Shown here piece by piece: positions 17,029-26,088 of a DNA stretch of 64,000 bases. Position 1 is the first letter of the stretch. Every line of letters starts with the position of its first letter. The stretch is from positions 100,964 through 164,963 of the forward strand of contig JODU01000028.1 of assembly GCA_000720845.1 (NCBI GenBank). The letters are read 5' to 3'. The notes below the pieces were generated by a model that was not told the DNA's origin, did no database searches, and worked only from the letters and a program-made list of their open reading frames with translations. Source of the DNA: Kitasatospora aureofaciens (GTDB lineage Bacteria > Actinomycetota > Actinomycetes > Streptomycetales > Streptomycetaceae). The position numbers were made by a program, and so were the translations under genes.

Positions 17029-17627
17029 CCCGCCGTACCGCGTGCCCCGCCCACCGGCGCCCGGTTTTCCGCGGCGGGCGGTGACCGGCCGGTGAACGGC
17101 TGGACCCTCGTCGCCGCAGTCGTACTCGCCGGCGGCATCGGCGCCACGGTGCGGGGCGTGGTGACCTGCGGGCCGCGCCGCCACCCGGAACCTGTGCGCC
17201 GGCACCGGCGGCACGTCAACGAGCCCGAGACCCGGCAGCGGCTCGGCCGCGTACCGGACACCATGACTGCGGGCCCCGCGCTGCCGCTGGCCGGGGCCCT
17301 CGCGGCCGGTGCGGTTCCGGCCTTCGGCAACGCGGTGGCACATGCCGTGAGCGAGGCCGGCTCCGCCGGGCCGGTCCACACCTCCGTGCGCTGGACGCCC
17401 TGGGTGTCGGCCTGGGACTCCCGTCGACCGTGCCGGCCGTGGCACTGGCGGCCGGCGCCGTCGGGCGGCCGGGGCTGCTCGCCGCGCCGGGCCGGGTGCC
17501 GCCCCCGGGGCGGCCGCAGTCCGGGCACATCGGCGACTACGTGGCCTGGCTGCTGGTGGGCACCACCGTGCTCGGCGCGCTGGCGCCGCCCGGAATCCTC
17601 TCCGGGGGAGCGCGACGGTGCCCACGG
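17029..17627 (+). pseudogene. Frameshifted remnant of a NuoL-like membrane protein
   Basis: Two reading frames together give one membrane-protein-like sequence. Frame one (up to about 17380) encodes NGWTLVAAVVLAGGIGA and LPLAGALAAGAVPAFGNAVA. Just after, a different frame continues with ALDALGVGLGLPSTVPAVAL and ends SGHIGDYVAWLLVGTTVLG. The last segment resembles the C-terminus of NADH-quinone oxidoreductase subunit L and Mrp/hydrogenase-4 relatives (xSGHxxxY..LL.G). The first part lacks the core transporter domain. It looks like a 5'-truncated, frameshifted gene. The family call is from pattern memory. Confidence 0.4.
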
Positions 17628-17633
17628 CGGACC

Positions 17634-18317
17634 TCAGGTCCCGTACGTCACCCGCACCTCCTCGAAGCCGAGGGAGGTCAGCAGCCCCCGGAGCATGGCG
17701 GTGGTGTTGCTCTCCGCCCGCGCCTTCAGCTCGCTGTCCTTCGCCGCGTCGCCGATGTGCCGGGCCGCGAGCTTCTGCACGGCCTGCTCGCCGTTGGGGT
17801 TGTCCGAGAACAGGTCGCCGAGCCGGTCGAGCAGCCCGCGCTGCTTGGAGACCGCGTAGGAACGGTCGGGGTCGAGCGCCGGCTCGCCCAGCGCCGCGTG
17901 CGGCAGCCGCAGCGTGGCCGAGGTCCGCTCGCCGTTGACCGTCACGTCGCCCTCGCCCACCTTCCCGAGGTCGACGAAGGCGTCGACGGTGCCGGCCCCG
18001 ACGTACAGGGTGCGGGTGCCGCGGATCGCGTCGGGCAGTAACTTGGCGTCCTTCTCCAGGTCCACGACGACCTGGAAGTTGCCCGACGCGGCGTCGTAAC
18101 GGCTGATGTCCTGGACGGACTTCAGCAGCGCCGGGCCCGAACGGTCCTGCGTCTCGGAGCCGAACAGGTCCTTCAGCCCCGGTACGACACTCAGGCGCAG
18201 TCCCGCGAACAGCACGACGAGCACCAGCACCAGCGCGGTCAGCGCCTTCGCCCAGCCGGGCATGCGGCGCGCGGGCCTCTCGGCGGGAGGCGTGGGCTTC
18301 TTGACGGGAGTCGTCAT
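17634..18317 (-). CDS. DUF4230-domain membrane-anchored protein
   Basis: A 227-residue protein with a Pro/Lys-rich cytosolic N-terminus, one membrane helix at about residues 24-44 (ALTALVLVLVVLFAGLRL) and an extracytoplasmic DUF4230 domain. The domain shows the typical ISRYDAASGNFQVVVDLEKD opening and repeated beta strands. Its function is unknown across the family. It sits only 17 bp downstream of the ribosomal-protection gene on the same strand and may be read from that transcript. Confidence 0.85.
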   Translation of the reverse strand: MTTPVKKPTPPAERPARRMPGWAKALTALVLVLVVLFAGLRLSVVPGLKDLFGSETQDRSGPALLKSVQDISRYDAASGNFQVVVDLEKDAKLLPDAIRGTRTLYVGAGTVDAFVDLGKVGEGDVTVNGERTSATLRLPHAALGEPALDPDRSYAVSKQRGLLDRLGDLFSDNPNGEQAVQKLAARHIGDAAKDSELKARAESNTTAMLRGLLTSLGFEEVRVTYGT

Positions 18318-18334
18318 GGCGACGGCCCTCCTTC

Positions 18335-20242
18335 CTACTCACCCTGATGCCCCCCAACTCCCTTGCCAGGCCCACCGTTTCCCGGCTTCAGCGGACGGTC
18401 CGCGGAAGGGCGGGACGTCCACACCGCCTCCCCGCGCGTGAGCCCCGGCAGCCGCAGCTCGGCCTCCCGCACCCGCCGGGCCGGCAGCTCCCCGGTGACG
18501 GTCCAGGACGGGTCGCCGCCCGTCGTACCGGTGAAGTCCGCGCCCAGCGAGGCCAGCAGGGCCGTCACCGCGGCCAGCGTGTCCGCCGGGACCTCCGCCT
18601 CGAAGGCCAGGTACGGCTCGTACAGCACGGTCCCCGCCCGGGCGAGGGCACGGCGCAGCACGATCGGCGTCAGCCCGCGGAAGTCGGCGGCCGTACTGAC
18701 CGGCGAGCAGAAACCTGAGCGGACCAGCGTCACCCGGTAGTCGGTGACCGCCGAGCCGGTGAGCCCGGTCAGCAGGGTGGCGTGCACGGTCTCCTCGACG
18801 GCCTGGTGGAAGGCGCGGGGCAGCGCGCCGAGTTCCGTCTCGTGGGCGAACTCCCCGCCCGAGCCCCGCGCACCCGGCTCGACACGCAGCCCGATCGTCG
18901 CCCAGTAGCGGGTGTGGTCGAGCCACGGCATCTCCTCCGCCGCCTCACCGGTACCGGCGGGACGCTCCAGGAACCGGACGCGGCCCGGCGTGAACTCCGC
19001 CTCGATGCCGAAGTCCTCGGACAGCGTCGCCGCGAGCACCTCCAGCTGGACCTCGCCGTACAGGAGCAGGGCGGTGGCGCCGGACGCCGCCCGGCGGGCG
19101 TGCAGCAGCGGATCCTGGTCGGCCAGCGCCAGCAGGGCGGAGCGCAGCGGCGCCGCCTGCTCCGGGCGCACCGCCCGGACCAGGGTCTGCAGGGTCGGCG
19201 GCGCGAACTGCGGCGCGCGGTCGGACAGCTCACCGAGCCGGTCGCCGACGCGCAGGCCCCCGGGAACCGTGAGCGCGGCGATGTTCCCGGCGGTGAGCGT
19301 GGCGTCCCCGCCGACCACCTTGAGGCGCGTCACCCGGCCGAAGACCTCGGTGGTCCGTCCGTCGGACTCGCGCCGCAGGAAGGTGAGCCGCCGGCGGGGG
19401 CACACCTCACCGTCGTACAGCCTGAGGTACGCCGTGCGCTCACCCGCGGGTCCCGGGCGCACCGCGAAGACCGTGCCGCGCGGTTCCGCGCCGCGGGACG
19501 TGCCGGGCGCGGCGGCCGGGACCAGACCGACCAGGCCCTCGACCAGCTCCGCGACGCCCTGGCCGCCGAGCGCGGAGCCGTGGTACAGCGGGTGGAACGA
19601 GCCGTCGGCGGTACGGCAGGCCAGGGCGGCCGCCAGGTCCTCTGCGCTGGGCTCGGGTCCGTCGACCAGGGCCGTCAGGACGTCCGTGTCGACCTCGGCC
19701 AGCGCCTCCGCGGTCCGTCCGTCGGGCGGGCGCCGGGTGACCCGGGCGCGTGGGGTACCGGCGTCCGCCACCTCGGTCAGCGGCGCGACGTGCGGGGTCA
19801 GCAGGCGCCGGACGTCGTCGAGCAGACCGTCGGTGCGCGCCCCGGCCCGGTCGATCTTGTTGACGAACACGAGCGTGGGCAGCCGCAGCCTCCGCAGGGT
19901 GCGCATCAGGACGCGGGTCCGCGCCTGTACGCCCTCGACGGCGGACAGCAGCAGCACCGCGCCGTCGAGCACCTCCAGGGCGCGCTCGACCTCCGCGACG
20001 AAGTCGGAGTGTCCCGGGGTGTCGATCAGGTTGACCCGCGTGTCGCCGACGGTGAAGGCGGCGACGGCGGAGCGGATGGTGATGCCGCGGCGGCGCTCGA
20101 TGCCGCCGTCGTCGGTACGGGTGTCGCCGGCGTCGACGCTGCCGAGCCGGTCGATGGCGCCGTGGTCGAACAGGAGCCGTTCGGTGAGGCTGGTCTTACC
20201 TGCGTCGACGTGGGCCAGGATGCCGATGTTCAAAGTGCGCAT
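18335..20242 (-). CDS. Ribosomal-protection GTPase, OtrA/TetM family
   Basis: A 635-residue translation-factor GTPase. The G motifs are AHVDAGKTS (G1), GITI (G2), DTPGHSDF (G3) and NKID (G4). EF-G-like domains II-V follow, ending at a residue count typical of tetracycline ribosomal-protection proteins (about 640) rather than EF-G (about 700). Family members such as TetM and the Streptomyces OtrA displace tetracycline from the 30S subunit. A role in self-resistance or stress translation is possible, since no tetracycline biosynthesis genes are present in this window. It is divergent from the PRPP synthetase gene. Confidence 0.88.
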   Translation of the reverse strand: MRTLNIGILAHVDAGKTSLTERLLFDHGAIDRLGSVDAGDTRTDDGGIERRRGITIRSAVAAFTVGDTRVNLIDTPGHSDFVAEVERALEVLDGAVLLLSAVEGVQARTRVLMRTLRRLRLPTLVFVNKIDRAGARTDGLLDDVRRLLTPHVAPLTEVADAGTPRARVTRRPPDGRTAEALAEVDTDVLTALVDGPEPSAEDLAAALACRTADGSFHPLYHGSALGGQGVAELVEGLVGLVPAAAPGTSRGAEPRGTVFAVRPGPAGERTAYLRLYDGEVCPRRRLTFLRRESDGRTTEVFGRVTRLKVVGGDATLTAGNIAALTVPGGLRVGDRLGELSDRAPQFAPPTLQTLVRAVRPEQAAPLRSALLALADQDPLLHARRAASGATALLLYGEVQLEVLAATLSEDFGIEAEFTPGRVRFLERPAGTGEAAEEMPWLDHTRYWATIGLRVEPGARGSGGEFAHETELGALPRAFHQAVEETVHATLLTGLTGSAVTDYRVTLVRSGFCSPVSTAADFRGLTPIVLRRALARAGTVLYEPYLAFEAEVPADTLAAVTALLASLGADFTGTTGGDPSWTVTGELPARRVREAELRLPGLTRGEAVWTSRPSADRPLKPGNGGPGKGVGGHQGE

Positions 20243-20442
20243 GCGGGGCGGAGTCCTCGAAAGCCGTGAGCCGGAAGGGGCGCTGGGGGATTCCGAGGAG
20301 TCGGCGCATGTGCGGGTTCCTGACGTGAGGGGAGCGGCGGGGCACGGACCGCGCCATCATGGCCCGGGGCCCCGGGAGCGGCGCAACAGGATTTCCGTAA
20401 GCTGGGGATTCCGGCCGGACAGGAACACCCGAGGAGCGGTCC

Positions 20443-21396
20443 GTGCGAGACATCGCCGTGTTCAGCGGTAGTGCCCACCCCGACCTGGCCGAGGAGGTCT
20501 GCGCCCAGCTGGGCGTGCCGCTCAGCCCCACCCGGGTCAGCCGGTTCGCCAACGACTGCCTCGAGGTGCAGCTGATGGCCAACTGCCGCGAGCGGGACGT
20601 GTTCCTCGTCCAGCCGCTGGTCAAGCCGGTCCAGGAACACCTCGTCGAGCTGCTCCTGATGTGCGACGCGGCCCGCGGGGCGTCGGCCGGCCGCATCACC
20701 GTGGTCATGCCGCACTACTCCTACGCCCGCTCCGACAAGAAGGACGCCCCGCGCATCTCGCTGGGCGGGCGCCTGGTGGCCGACCTGCTGGTGGCGGCGG
20801 GGGCGGGCCGGGTCCTCGCGATGACCCTGCACTCGCCCCAGGTCCACGGCTTCTTCTCGGTCCCGGTCGACCACCTGCACGCGCTGCGGGAGCTGGCCGC
20901 GCACTTCCGGCAGTACGACCTGTCCCGGGCGACCGTCGTCTCGCCGGACCTGGGCAACGCCAAGGAGGCCGCGGCGTTCGCCCGGATGCTCGGCGCCCAG
21001 GTGGCGGCCGGCGCGAAGCAGCGGTACGCCGACGACCGGGTCAGCATCAGCGCGGTGATCGGGGACGTCGCGGGGCGCGACGTCATCGTGCTGGACGACG
21101 AGATCGCCAAGGGCAGCACGGTGCTGGAACTCCTCGACCGGCTCCGGGAGTCGGGCCCGCGCACCATCCGCCTCGCCTGTACGCACGGGCTGTTCGCGGC
21201 CGGGGCGCTCGGCCGGCTCAGCGAACAGCCGGACGTGCTGGAGATCGTGTGCACCAACACGGTGCCGGTGCCGGTGGACGACCACACGGACAAGCTGCGG
21301 ATCCTGTCCATCGCCCCGGCGCTCGCCGAGGCGGTGCGCCGCATCCACAACGGCGAGTCGGTCAGCGCCCTGTTCGACGCCCGGCCGGCCGGCTGA
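20443..21396 (+). CDS. prs: Ribose-phosphate pyrophosphokinase (divergent paralogue)
   Basis: A 317-residue PRPP synthetase, which makes 5-phosphoribosyl-1-diphosphate from ribose-5-phosphate and ATP. It keeps FSGSAHPDLA at the N-terminus, the flexible loop YARSDKKDAPRIS and a PRPP-loop region DDEIAKGST. The last differs from the usual class I DDxIDTxGT, and the first lacks the common RxxIxAK context, so it looks like a second, specialised copy. GAGGAG 6 nt before the GTG supports the start. Its 3' end overlaps the convergent STAS gene by 35 bp. Confidence 0.87.
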   Translation: MRDIAVFSGSAHPDLAEEVCAQLGVPLSPTRVSRFANDCLEVQLMANCRERDVFLVQPLVKPVQEHLVELLLMCDAARGASAGRITVVMPHYSYARSDKKDAPRISLGGRLVADLLVAAGAGRVLAMTLHSPQVHGFFSVPVDHLHALRELAAHFRQYDLSRATVVSPDLGNAKEAAAFARMLGAQVAAGAKQRYADDRVSISAVIGDVAGRDVIVLDDEIAKGSTVLELLDRLRESGPRTIRLACTHGLFAAGALGRLSEQPDVLEIVCTNTVPVPVDDHTDKLRILSIAPALAEAVRRIHNGESVSALFDARPAG

Positions 21397-21748
21397 CGCC
21401 CAGGGCCTCCTCCAGGGTCGGCCACGGCGGCAGCAGCCGCGCCAGACCGGTGATCCGCAGCATGCGCAGGGTCAGCGGGTGGGCGCACACCAGGCGCACC
21501 TGCCCGCCCCGGTCGAGCACCTGGCTGCGGGCCCGGTACAGCAGCCGCAGCCCGGAGCAGTCGAAGAACTCGATGCCGCCGAGGTCCAGCACGACCCGGG
21601 CGCCGGGACGTGCCGTCTCCCGGTCCAGGTGCGGGGCGATCTCCGCCGCGGAGGCGATGTCGATCTCGCCCCGGAACTCCAGCACCGTGTGCCCTCGGTG
21701 GTGGCGCACACGGAGATGCCGGGTGGGCGACGCGGATTCCTGCCGCAC
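21362..21748 (-). CDS. STAS-domain anti-sigma factor antagonist
   Basis: A 128-residue protein of the SpoIIAA/RsbV family. The STAS core shows VLEFRGEIDIASAAEI and the switch-loop region FFDCSGLRLLYRAR, whose conserved Ser is the usual phosphorylation site. Such proteins release a sigma factor by binding an anti-sigma kinase once dephosphorylated. The SpoIIE-type phosphatases at 30972 and 55099 are candidates to act on proteins of this class. GTG 21748 is chosen because GGAGG (21757-21761) lies 8 nt upstream. An in-frame ATG at 21862 has no ribosome binding site. Confidence 0.83.
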   Translation of the reverse strand: MRQESASPTRHLRVRHHRGHTVLEFRGEIDIASAAEIAPHLDRETARPGARVVLDLGGIEFFDCSGLRLLYRARSQVLDRGGQVRLVCAHPLTLRMLRITGLARLLPPWPTLEEALGVSRPAGRRTGR

Positions 21749-21919
21749 GAACCTTGCCTCCAGCCTGTCGCGGCCTTTCCGGCCTGCTTCCGGGGGCTCA
21801 ACTACCCAGTCCGTTCGGAAAGTTACCCCGATCGAGCGAGTTTGAGCATGTTCGATTGACATATGTCATCGAAATCTCACAGCGGCACCGCCGGCCCGCC
21901 GACCGGGAGGGGTGAACGA

Positions 21920-22861
21920 TCAGTCGACCACGAGGACGAGCTTGCCCGTGGTGCGGCCGGTCTCGCCCAGTTCGTGTGCCCGTGCCGCCTCGGCCAGCGG
22001 GAACGTCTGTGCGATCGTGGCCCGCAGCTTCCCCGACTCGACCAGGCGGGCGATCTCCTCCATGCCGGCCCGGTCGGCGTCGACCAGCATCCGCACCGCC
22101 CGCACGCCCAGCCGGTCGGCCTCCTCGAAGAACTCGTCCGACCCGACCGGCAGGATCGACACCACGACTCCACCCGGGCGCAGCACGCGCAGGGACCGCA
22201 GGGAGGTGTCGCCGCCGATCGTGTCCAGGACGACGTCGACGTCCTTGACGGCCTCGGCGAAGTCCGTCTCCCGGTAGTCCACGGTCTCGTCCGCCCCGAG
22301 CGAGCGCAGGAACTCGTGCTTGCCCGCGCTGGCGGTGCCGATCACGTGAGCACCCCGGGCCTTGGCGATCTGCACCGCCACATGGCCCACACCGCCGGCC
22401 GCCGCGTGGATCAGCACCCGCTGCCCCGGCTGTACGTCCGCGCGCTCCACCAGGGCCTGCCACGCCGTCAGCGAGACCAGGGGCAGGGCGCCCGCCTGGA
22501 CGTGGTCGATCCCCGACGGCTTGTGGGTGAAGGTGCGCGCGGGAGCGGTGACGAACTCCGCGTGCGACCCGTGGCCGAAGGGATAGGACAGCATGCCGAA
22601 GACCTCGTCACCGGGCCGGAACGCGGCGACGCCGATCCCCACCGACTCCACCACGCCCGACACGTCCCAGCCCAGCACGAAGGGCGGCTCGCCGAGGAAG
22701 CCGCCGTTGGCCCGGTGCTTCCAGTCCGTCGGGTTCACCCCGGCGGCGCGCACCCGCACCAGCACCTCGTTCGGGCGCGGCTCGGGACGCTCGGGCCGTA
22801 CCTCCTTCAGGACCTCGGGACCGCCCAGGACGTCCTGGCCGACGGCGCGCATGGTGTTCAT
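21920..22861 (-). CDS. NADP-dependent quinone oxidoreductase (MDR superfamily)
   Basis: A 313-residue medium-chain reductase. The GroES-like N-domain (EVLVRVRAAGVNPTDWK) is followed by a nucleotide-binding motif HAAAGGVGHVAVQIAK. The cysteine ligands of zinc alcohol dehydrogenases are absent, placing it with zinc-free quinone oxidoreductases or enoyl reductases. It probably reduces quinones or alpha,beta-unsaturated carbonyls with NADPH. ATG 22861 is used because the catalytic fold starts directly after it. Confidence 0.87.
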   Translation of the reverse strand: MNTMRAVGQDVLGGPEVLKEVRPERPEPRPNEVLVRVRAAGVNPTDWKHRANGGFLGEPPFVLGWDVSGVVESVGIGVAAFRPGDEVFGMLSYPFGHGSHAEFVTAPARTFTHKPSGIDHVQAGALPLVSLTAWQALVERADVQPGQRVLIHAAAGGVGHVAVQIAKARGAHVIGTASAGKHEFLRSLGADETVDYRETDFAEAVKDVDVVLDTIGGDTSLRSLRVLRPGGVVVSILPVGSDEFFEEADRLGVRAVRMLVDADRAGMEEIARLVESGKLRATIAQTFPLAEAARAHELGETGRTTGKLVLVVD

Positions 22862-23115
22862 CGGGACCTCGCAACTAGGGGACGGAACGGGCGGCAGGCA
22901 CTGCAACCTCCGAAGTGATCGTGCCATTCCCGCGGCCACCCGGCAGCACGGGCCGACGCGACCGGGACGGGGCGGGCCCGCCGCGGCACCGTCGTGACCA
23001 ACCGGTCATGGCGTCGGGGGCGGTTGCCCACCGACTGTTTCGGCCGGGCCGGGATATCCGCAAGGTACAGGGCACGGGGCACGACGCCCCGCGCCCGGAA
23101 TCCTTCGGAGGAGAC

Positions 23116-23511
23116 ATGGCACTGGTCAACGCGGGCGTCGTGGTGCTCGACTGCGCCGAACCCGAGCGGCTCGCCGAGTTCTACAAGGAGCTGCTGGGCG
23201 CCGAGGAGAGCGACGTGAGCGCCAACCGCATCGAGATCGAGGGCCCCGGCGGCTTCCGCATGGCCTTCCGGCGGGACGTGAACGCCACCCCGCCGAGCTG
23301 GCCGCGCCCGGAGAACTCCCTCCAGGTCCACCTGGACTTCGTGGTGGCGGACCTGGACGAGGCCGAGCGCGCGATCGTGGGGCTCGGCGGGCGCCCGGTG
23401 GAGGCGAAGGACCCGGCCGGCCCGCACGAGGAGCGCGGCTTCTCCGACCCGGCCGGGCACTCCTTCACCCTCCGCAACGCCCTCGCGCCGACGGCGCCCA
23501 AACAGGGCTAG
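23116..23511 (+). CDS. VOC-superfamily (glyoxalase-like) protein
   Basis: A 131-residue vicinal-oxygen-chelate protein with two beta-alpha-beta-beta-beta modules. Strand NAGVVVLDCAEPERLAEFYKE opens module one, and LQVHLDFVVADLDEAERAIV opens module two. The C-terminus FSDPAGHSFTL is the usual metal-proximal strand (DPxGxxFxL). Family members include glyoxalases, dioxygenases and antibiotic-binding proteins, so the activity is open. GGAGGAG directly upstream supports the ATG. It ends 4 bp before the convergent DUF4235 gene. Confidence 0.85.
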   Translation: MALVNAGVVVLDCAEPERLAEFYKELLGAEESDVSANRIEIEGPGGFRMAFRRDVNATPPSWPRPENSLQVHLDFVVADLDEAERAIVGLGGRPVEAKDPAGPHEERGFSDPAGHSFTLRNALAPTAPKQG

Positions 23512-23515
23512 GCGG

Positions 23516-23821
23516 TCAGTCCCGGCCGCCCTTGTCGGGCACCGGCCAGGTGCCGGTCGAGCGCTGGATGGCCTTGGCGCCGGTGCGGTCCACGGCGCTG
23601 CGCACCGCGGCGAAGATGGCGCCCTGGATCGCGGCGGCCAGCAGGATCTCGCCCCAGCCGCGGTCCGGGTCCAGGGCGTCGGGCGCGTCGTCCTCGTCCC
23701 GGATGATCTTCCAGGTCTTCTGGAACGCCATCCCGGCCAGGGTGCCGCCGAGCCAGCCGAGCGCGAACCCGACGGGCTTGTAGGCGAGGGGGAGCTTCTT
23801 CTTCTTCTTCAGCTTCGCCAT
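23516..23821 (-). CDS. DUF4235-domain small membrane protein
   Basis: A 101-residue protein with a very basic N-terminus (KLKKKKKLPLAYK), a glycine-rich hydrophobic segment (GFALGWLGGTLAGMAF) and a second hydrophobic stretch (ILLAAAIQGAIFAAVRSAV). This matches the DUF4235 family of actinobacterial membrane proteins of unknown function. AAGGAG precedes the ATG. It lies 72 bp downstream of the glutathionyl-hydroquinone reductase-like gene on the same strand. Confidence 0.83.
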   Translation of the reverse strand: MAKLKKKKKLPLAYKPVGFALGWLGGTLAGMAFQKTWKIIRDEDDAPDALDPDRGWGEILLAAAIQGAIFAAVRSAVDRTGAKAIQRSTGTWPVPDKGGRD

Positions 23822-23893
23822 GAGGATCTCCTTGCCTGCTGTGCGCTGAATGGCCGTATCTGTCGAGTGGTCGTTCGTGTTCCGGTGCGAGTG

Positions 23894-24919
23894 TCAGGGC
23901 CTGCCCCGCACCGGAACCTCCTCGTCGGCCCTGACCGGTCCCGGCGGGGTGCCCTCGCCGAACGGGCGCCCGCCCAGCTCCTCCCGGTGGTGGGGCGTGA
24001 GCCAGCCGGTCCGATCCGGGCCCATGGGCACGATGCCGGTCGGGTTGATGCCGGTGTGCACCTGGTAGTAGTGGCGCTTGATGTGGTCGAAGTCGACGGT
24101 GTCCCCGAACCCGGGCGTCTGGAAGAGATCACGGACGTAGGCCCACAGCACCGGGTTCTCCGTCAGCTTCCAGCGGTTGCACTTGAAGTGGCCGTGGTAG
24201 ACGGCGTCGAAGCGGACCAGGGTGGTGAACAGCCGGATGTCCGCCTCCGTGATCGTGTCCCCGACCAGGTAGCGCTGCCGCTCCAGCCGGGGCGTCAGTT
24301 GCTCCAGGCGTCGGAACACACCCGCGCACGCGGTCTCGTACTCCTCCTGGCCGGTGGCGAAGCCCGCCCGGTACACGCCGTTGTTGACGTCCTCGTAGAC
24401 CCCGGCCATCACCTCGTCGATCTCGTCGCGCAGGGCCCGCGGATACAGGTCGGGTGCGCCCGGCCGGTGCAGGGCGGTCCACTCCGTCGCGAGGTCGAGG
24501 GTGATCTGCTGGTAGTCGTTGGTGACGAGGGCCCCGCTGGGCACGTCCACCACCGCGGGCACGCTCACCCCGCCCGGGTAGCCGGTCTCCCGCCGGTCGT
24601 AGGCCTCGCTGAGGTAGCGGATGCCGAGGACCGGGTCGCGGCCGTCCGGGTCCAGCGTGAAGCGCCAGCTGCGGTCGTCCTGGATCGGGTCGGCGACCGC
24701 CAGGGACAGGGCGTCCTCCAGGCCGAGCAGCCGCCGCGAGACCAGAGCACGGCTCGCCCACGGACACGCGCGGCTCACCACCAGCCGGTAGCGGCCGGCC
24801 GCCACCGGCCAGCCGTCCCTGCCGTCCGCCGTGATCCGGTCCGCGAAGTGGCTCCGGGACCGTTTGAACGCCTTCCTTCCGTAGCCGCTGTTCCCGGGCG
24901 TCCCGTCGTCGCCGCTCAT
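23894..24919 (-). CDS. Glutathionyl-hydroquinone reductase-like (ECM4/YqjG) protein
   Basis: A 341-residue xi-class GST-fold protein. The N-terminal thioredoxin-like domain has the catalytic ACPWASR motif. The C-terminal helical domain carries RYLVGDTITEADIRLFTTLVRFDAVYHGHFKCN, quoted here in part as its family-typical landmarks ITEADIRL and YHGHFKCN. In other bacteria these enzymes reduce glutathionyl-quinones. Streptomyces makes mycothiol rather than glutathione, so the native thiol is probably mycothiol. GGAAGGG upstream supports ATG 24919. Confidence 0.88.
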   Translation of the reverse strand: MSGDDGTPGNSGYGRKAFKRSRSHFADRITADGRDGWPVAAGRYRLVVSRACPWASRALVSRRLLGLEDALSLAVADPIQDDRSWRFTLDPDGRDPVLGIRYLSEAYDRRETGYPGGVSVPAVVDVPSGALVTNDYQQITLDLATEWTALHRPGAPDLYPRALRDEIDEVMAGVYEDVNNGVYRAGFATGQEEYETACAGVFRRLEQLTPRLERQRYLVGDTITEADIRLFTTLVRFDAVYHGHFKCNRWKLTENPVLWAYVRDLFQTPGFGDTVDFDHIKRHYYQVHTGINPTGIVPMGPDRTGWLTPHHREELGGRPFGEGTPPGPVRADEEVPVRGRP

Positions 24920-25007
24920 GGCCCTGCCCTTCCGCTGTCCGTGTGTCCCTGTGTAGGCGTTCCCCGTTTTCGCCGGTCGGCACTGGCGGCCACCCGCAAA
25001 GCGGGGT

Positions 25008-26024
25008 GTGAGTCGCGCCGGCCGGGGCAGTCGGGGCTTCGTGAGTGGGACAGGTGGGGAAGACAAGCCGGGCCGGAAGGCCGACCGCAGGACGCGCGTC
25101 ACCGTGCTCGTGGCCCTGGTGGCCAACTTGGTGATCGCCGCCGCCAAGGCGGTGGGCGGGTTCGTCGCGGGTTCGCCCGCGCTGCTGTCGGAGGCGGCAC
25201 ACTCGGTCGCGGACAGCATGAACGAGATCTTCCTTCTCGCCGCCCTGCGCCGCAGCCGCCGCCCCGCCGACCGGCGGCACCCCTTCGGCTACGGCAAGGA
25301 ACGGTTCTTCTGGTCGCTCCTCGCGGCCGTCGGCATCTTCGTCATGGGAGGCTGCTTCTCCTTCTTCCAGGGCGTCGAGGCCCTGCGCACGGGGGCGGAC
25401 GAGAAGCTCAGCGGCTATGTGGCCGGACTGATCGTGCTCGGCGTCGCCCTGCTCGCGGAGGGCGGCTCCCTGCTGCGGGCCCTGCACCAGGTGCGGGGTC
25501 AGGGCGGGCTCGCCGACGGACTGCGGGACCCGGCGCTGCGCACGGTCGTCGCCGAGGACGGGACCGCGGTGCTCGGCGTCTGCCTGGCCATGACCGGCAT
25601 GGTGCTGCACATGGTCACCGGGCAGGTGGTGTGGGAGGCCTGCGCCTCGCTCGCCATCGGGGCACTGCTCGTCTACGTGGCCTACCGCCTGGGCCGCGAG
25701 GCCCGCGACCAGCTGATCGGCGAGGCCGCCGACCCGGAGGCCAGCGGCCGGATCAGGGCGCTGCTGCGGGCCCAGCCGGAGATCGACAGCGTCGAGGCGC
25801 TGTTCACCATGAAGACCGGCCTGGACTCGACCCTGGTGGCGGCCCGCGTCGACCTGGTGCCGGGCCTGGACAGCGAACGGGTGGAGGAGGTCGCCGTGCG
25901 CATCAAGAGGTCGATCGCGCGCACCGTCCCCGAGGCGGGGCAGGTCTTCCTCGACGTCACCGACCGGCTGGCGCGGGAGACGGCGGAAAGCCCCGCCGCG
26001 ACGGGGGAACGCGGCGGGGCCTGA
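25008..26024 (+). CDS. Cation diffusion facilitator (CDF) transporter
   Basis: A 338-residue divalent-metal/proton antiporter. The CDF core has six predicted helices starting at VLVALVANLVIAAAKAV. The conserved site region is SEAAHSVADSMNE, and HPFGYGKERFFW follows as the typical cytosolic loop. A C-terminal ferredoxin-like metal-sensing domain begins near IRALLRAQPEIDSVEAL. The usual substrates are Zn, Mn, Fe or Co. The start is uncertain: GTG 25008 and GTG 25041 are both in frame without a strong ribosome binding site. Confidence 0.87.
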   Translation: MSRAGRGSRGFVSGTGGEDKPGRKADRRTRVTVLVALVANLVIAAAKAVGGFVAGSPALLSEAAHSVADSMNEIFLLAALRRSRRPADRRHPFGYGKERFFWSLLAAVGIFVMGGCFSFFQGVEALRTGADEKLSGYVAGLIVLGVALLAEGGSLLRALHQVRGQGGLADGLRDPALRTVVAEDGTAVLGVCLAMTGMVLHMVTGQVVWEACASLAIGALLVYVAYRLGREARDQLIGEAADPEASGRIRALLRAQPEIDSVEALFTMKTGLDSTLVAARVDLVPGLDSERVEEVAVRIKRSIARTVPEAGQVFLDVTDRLARETAESPAATGERGGA

Positions 26025-26088
26025 GCGACGTCTTCCCGGCACCCGCCGGTCCATGCGCGCCGATCCGGGAAAGTTCGGCGCACCCGGT

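Noticed and set aside
18335..20242. Elongation factor G paralogue
   Set aside because: The length of 635 residues and overall fit are closer to tetracycline ribosomal-protection proteins, though phylogeny would be decisive.
21749..21862. N-terminal extension of the STAS protein from ATG 21862
   Set aside because: No ribosome binding site there, whereas GTG 21748 has GGAGG at 8 nt and gives the usual STAS protein length.
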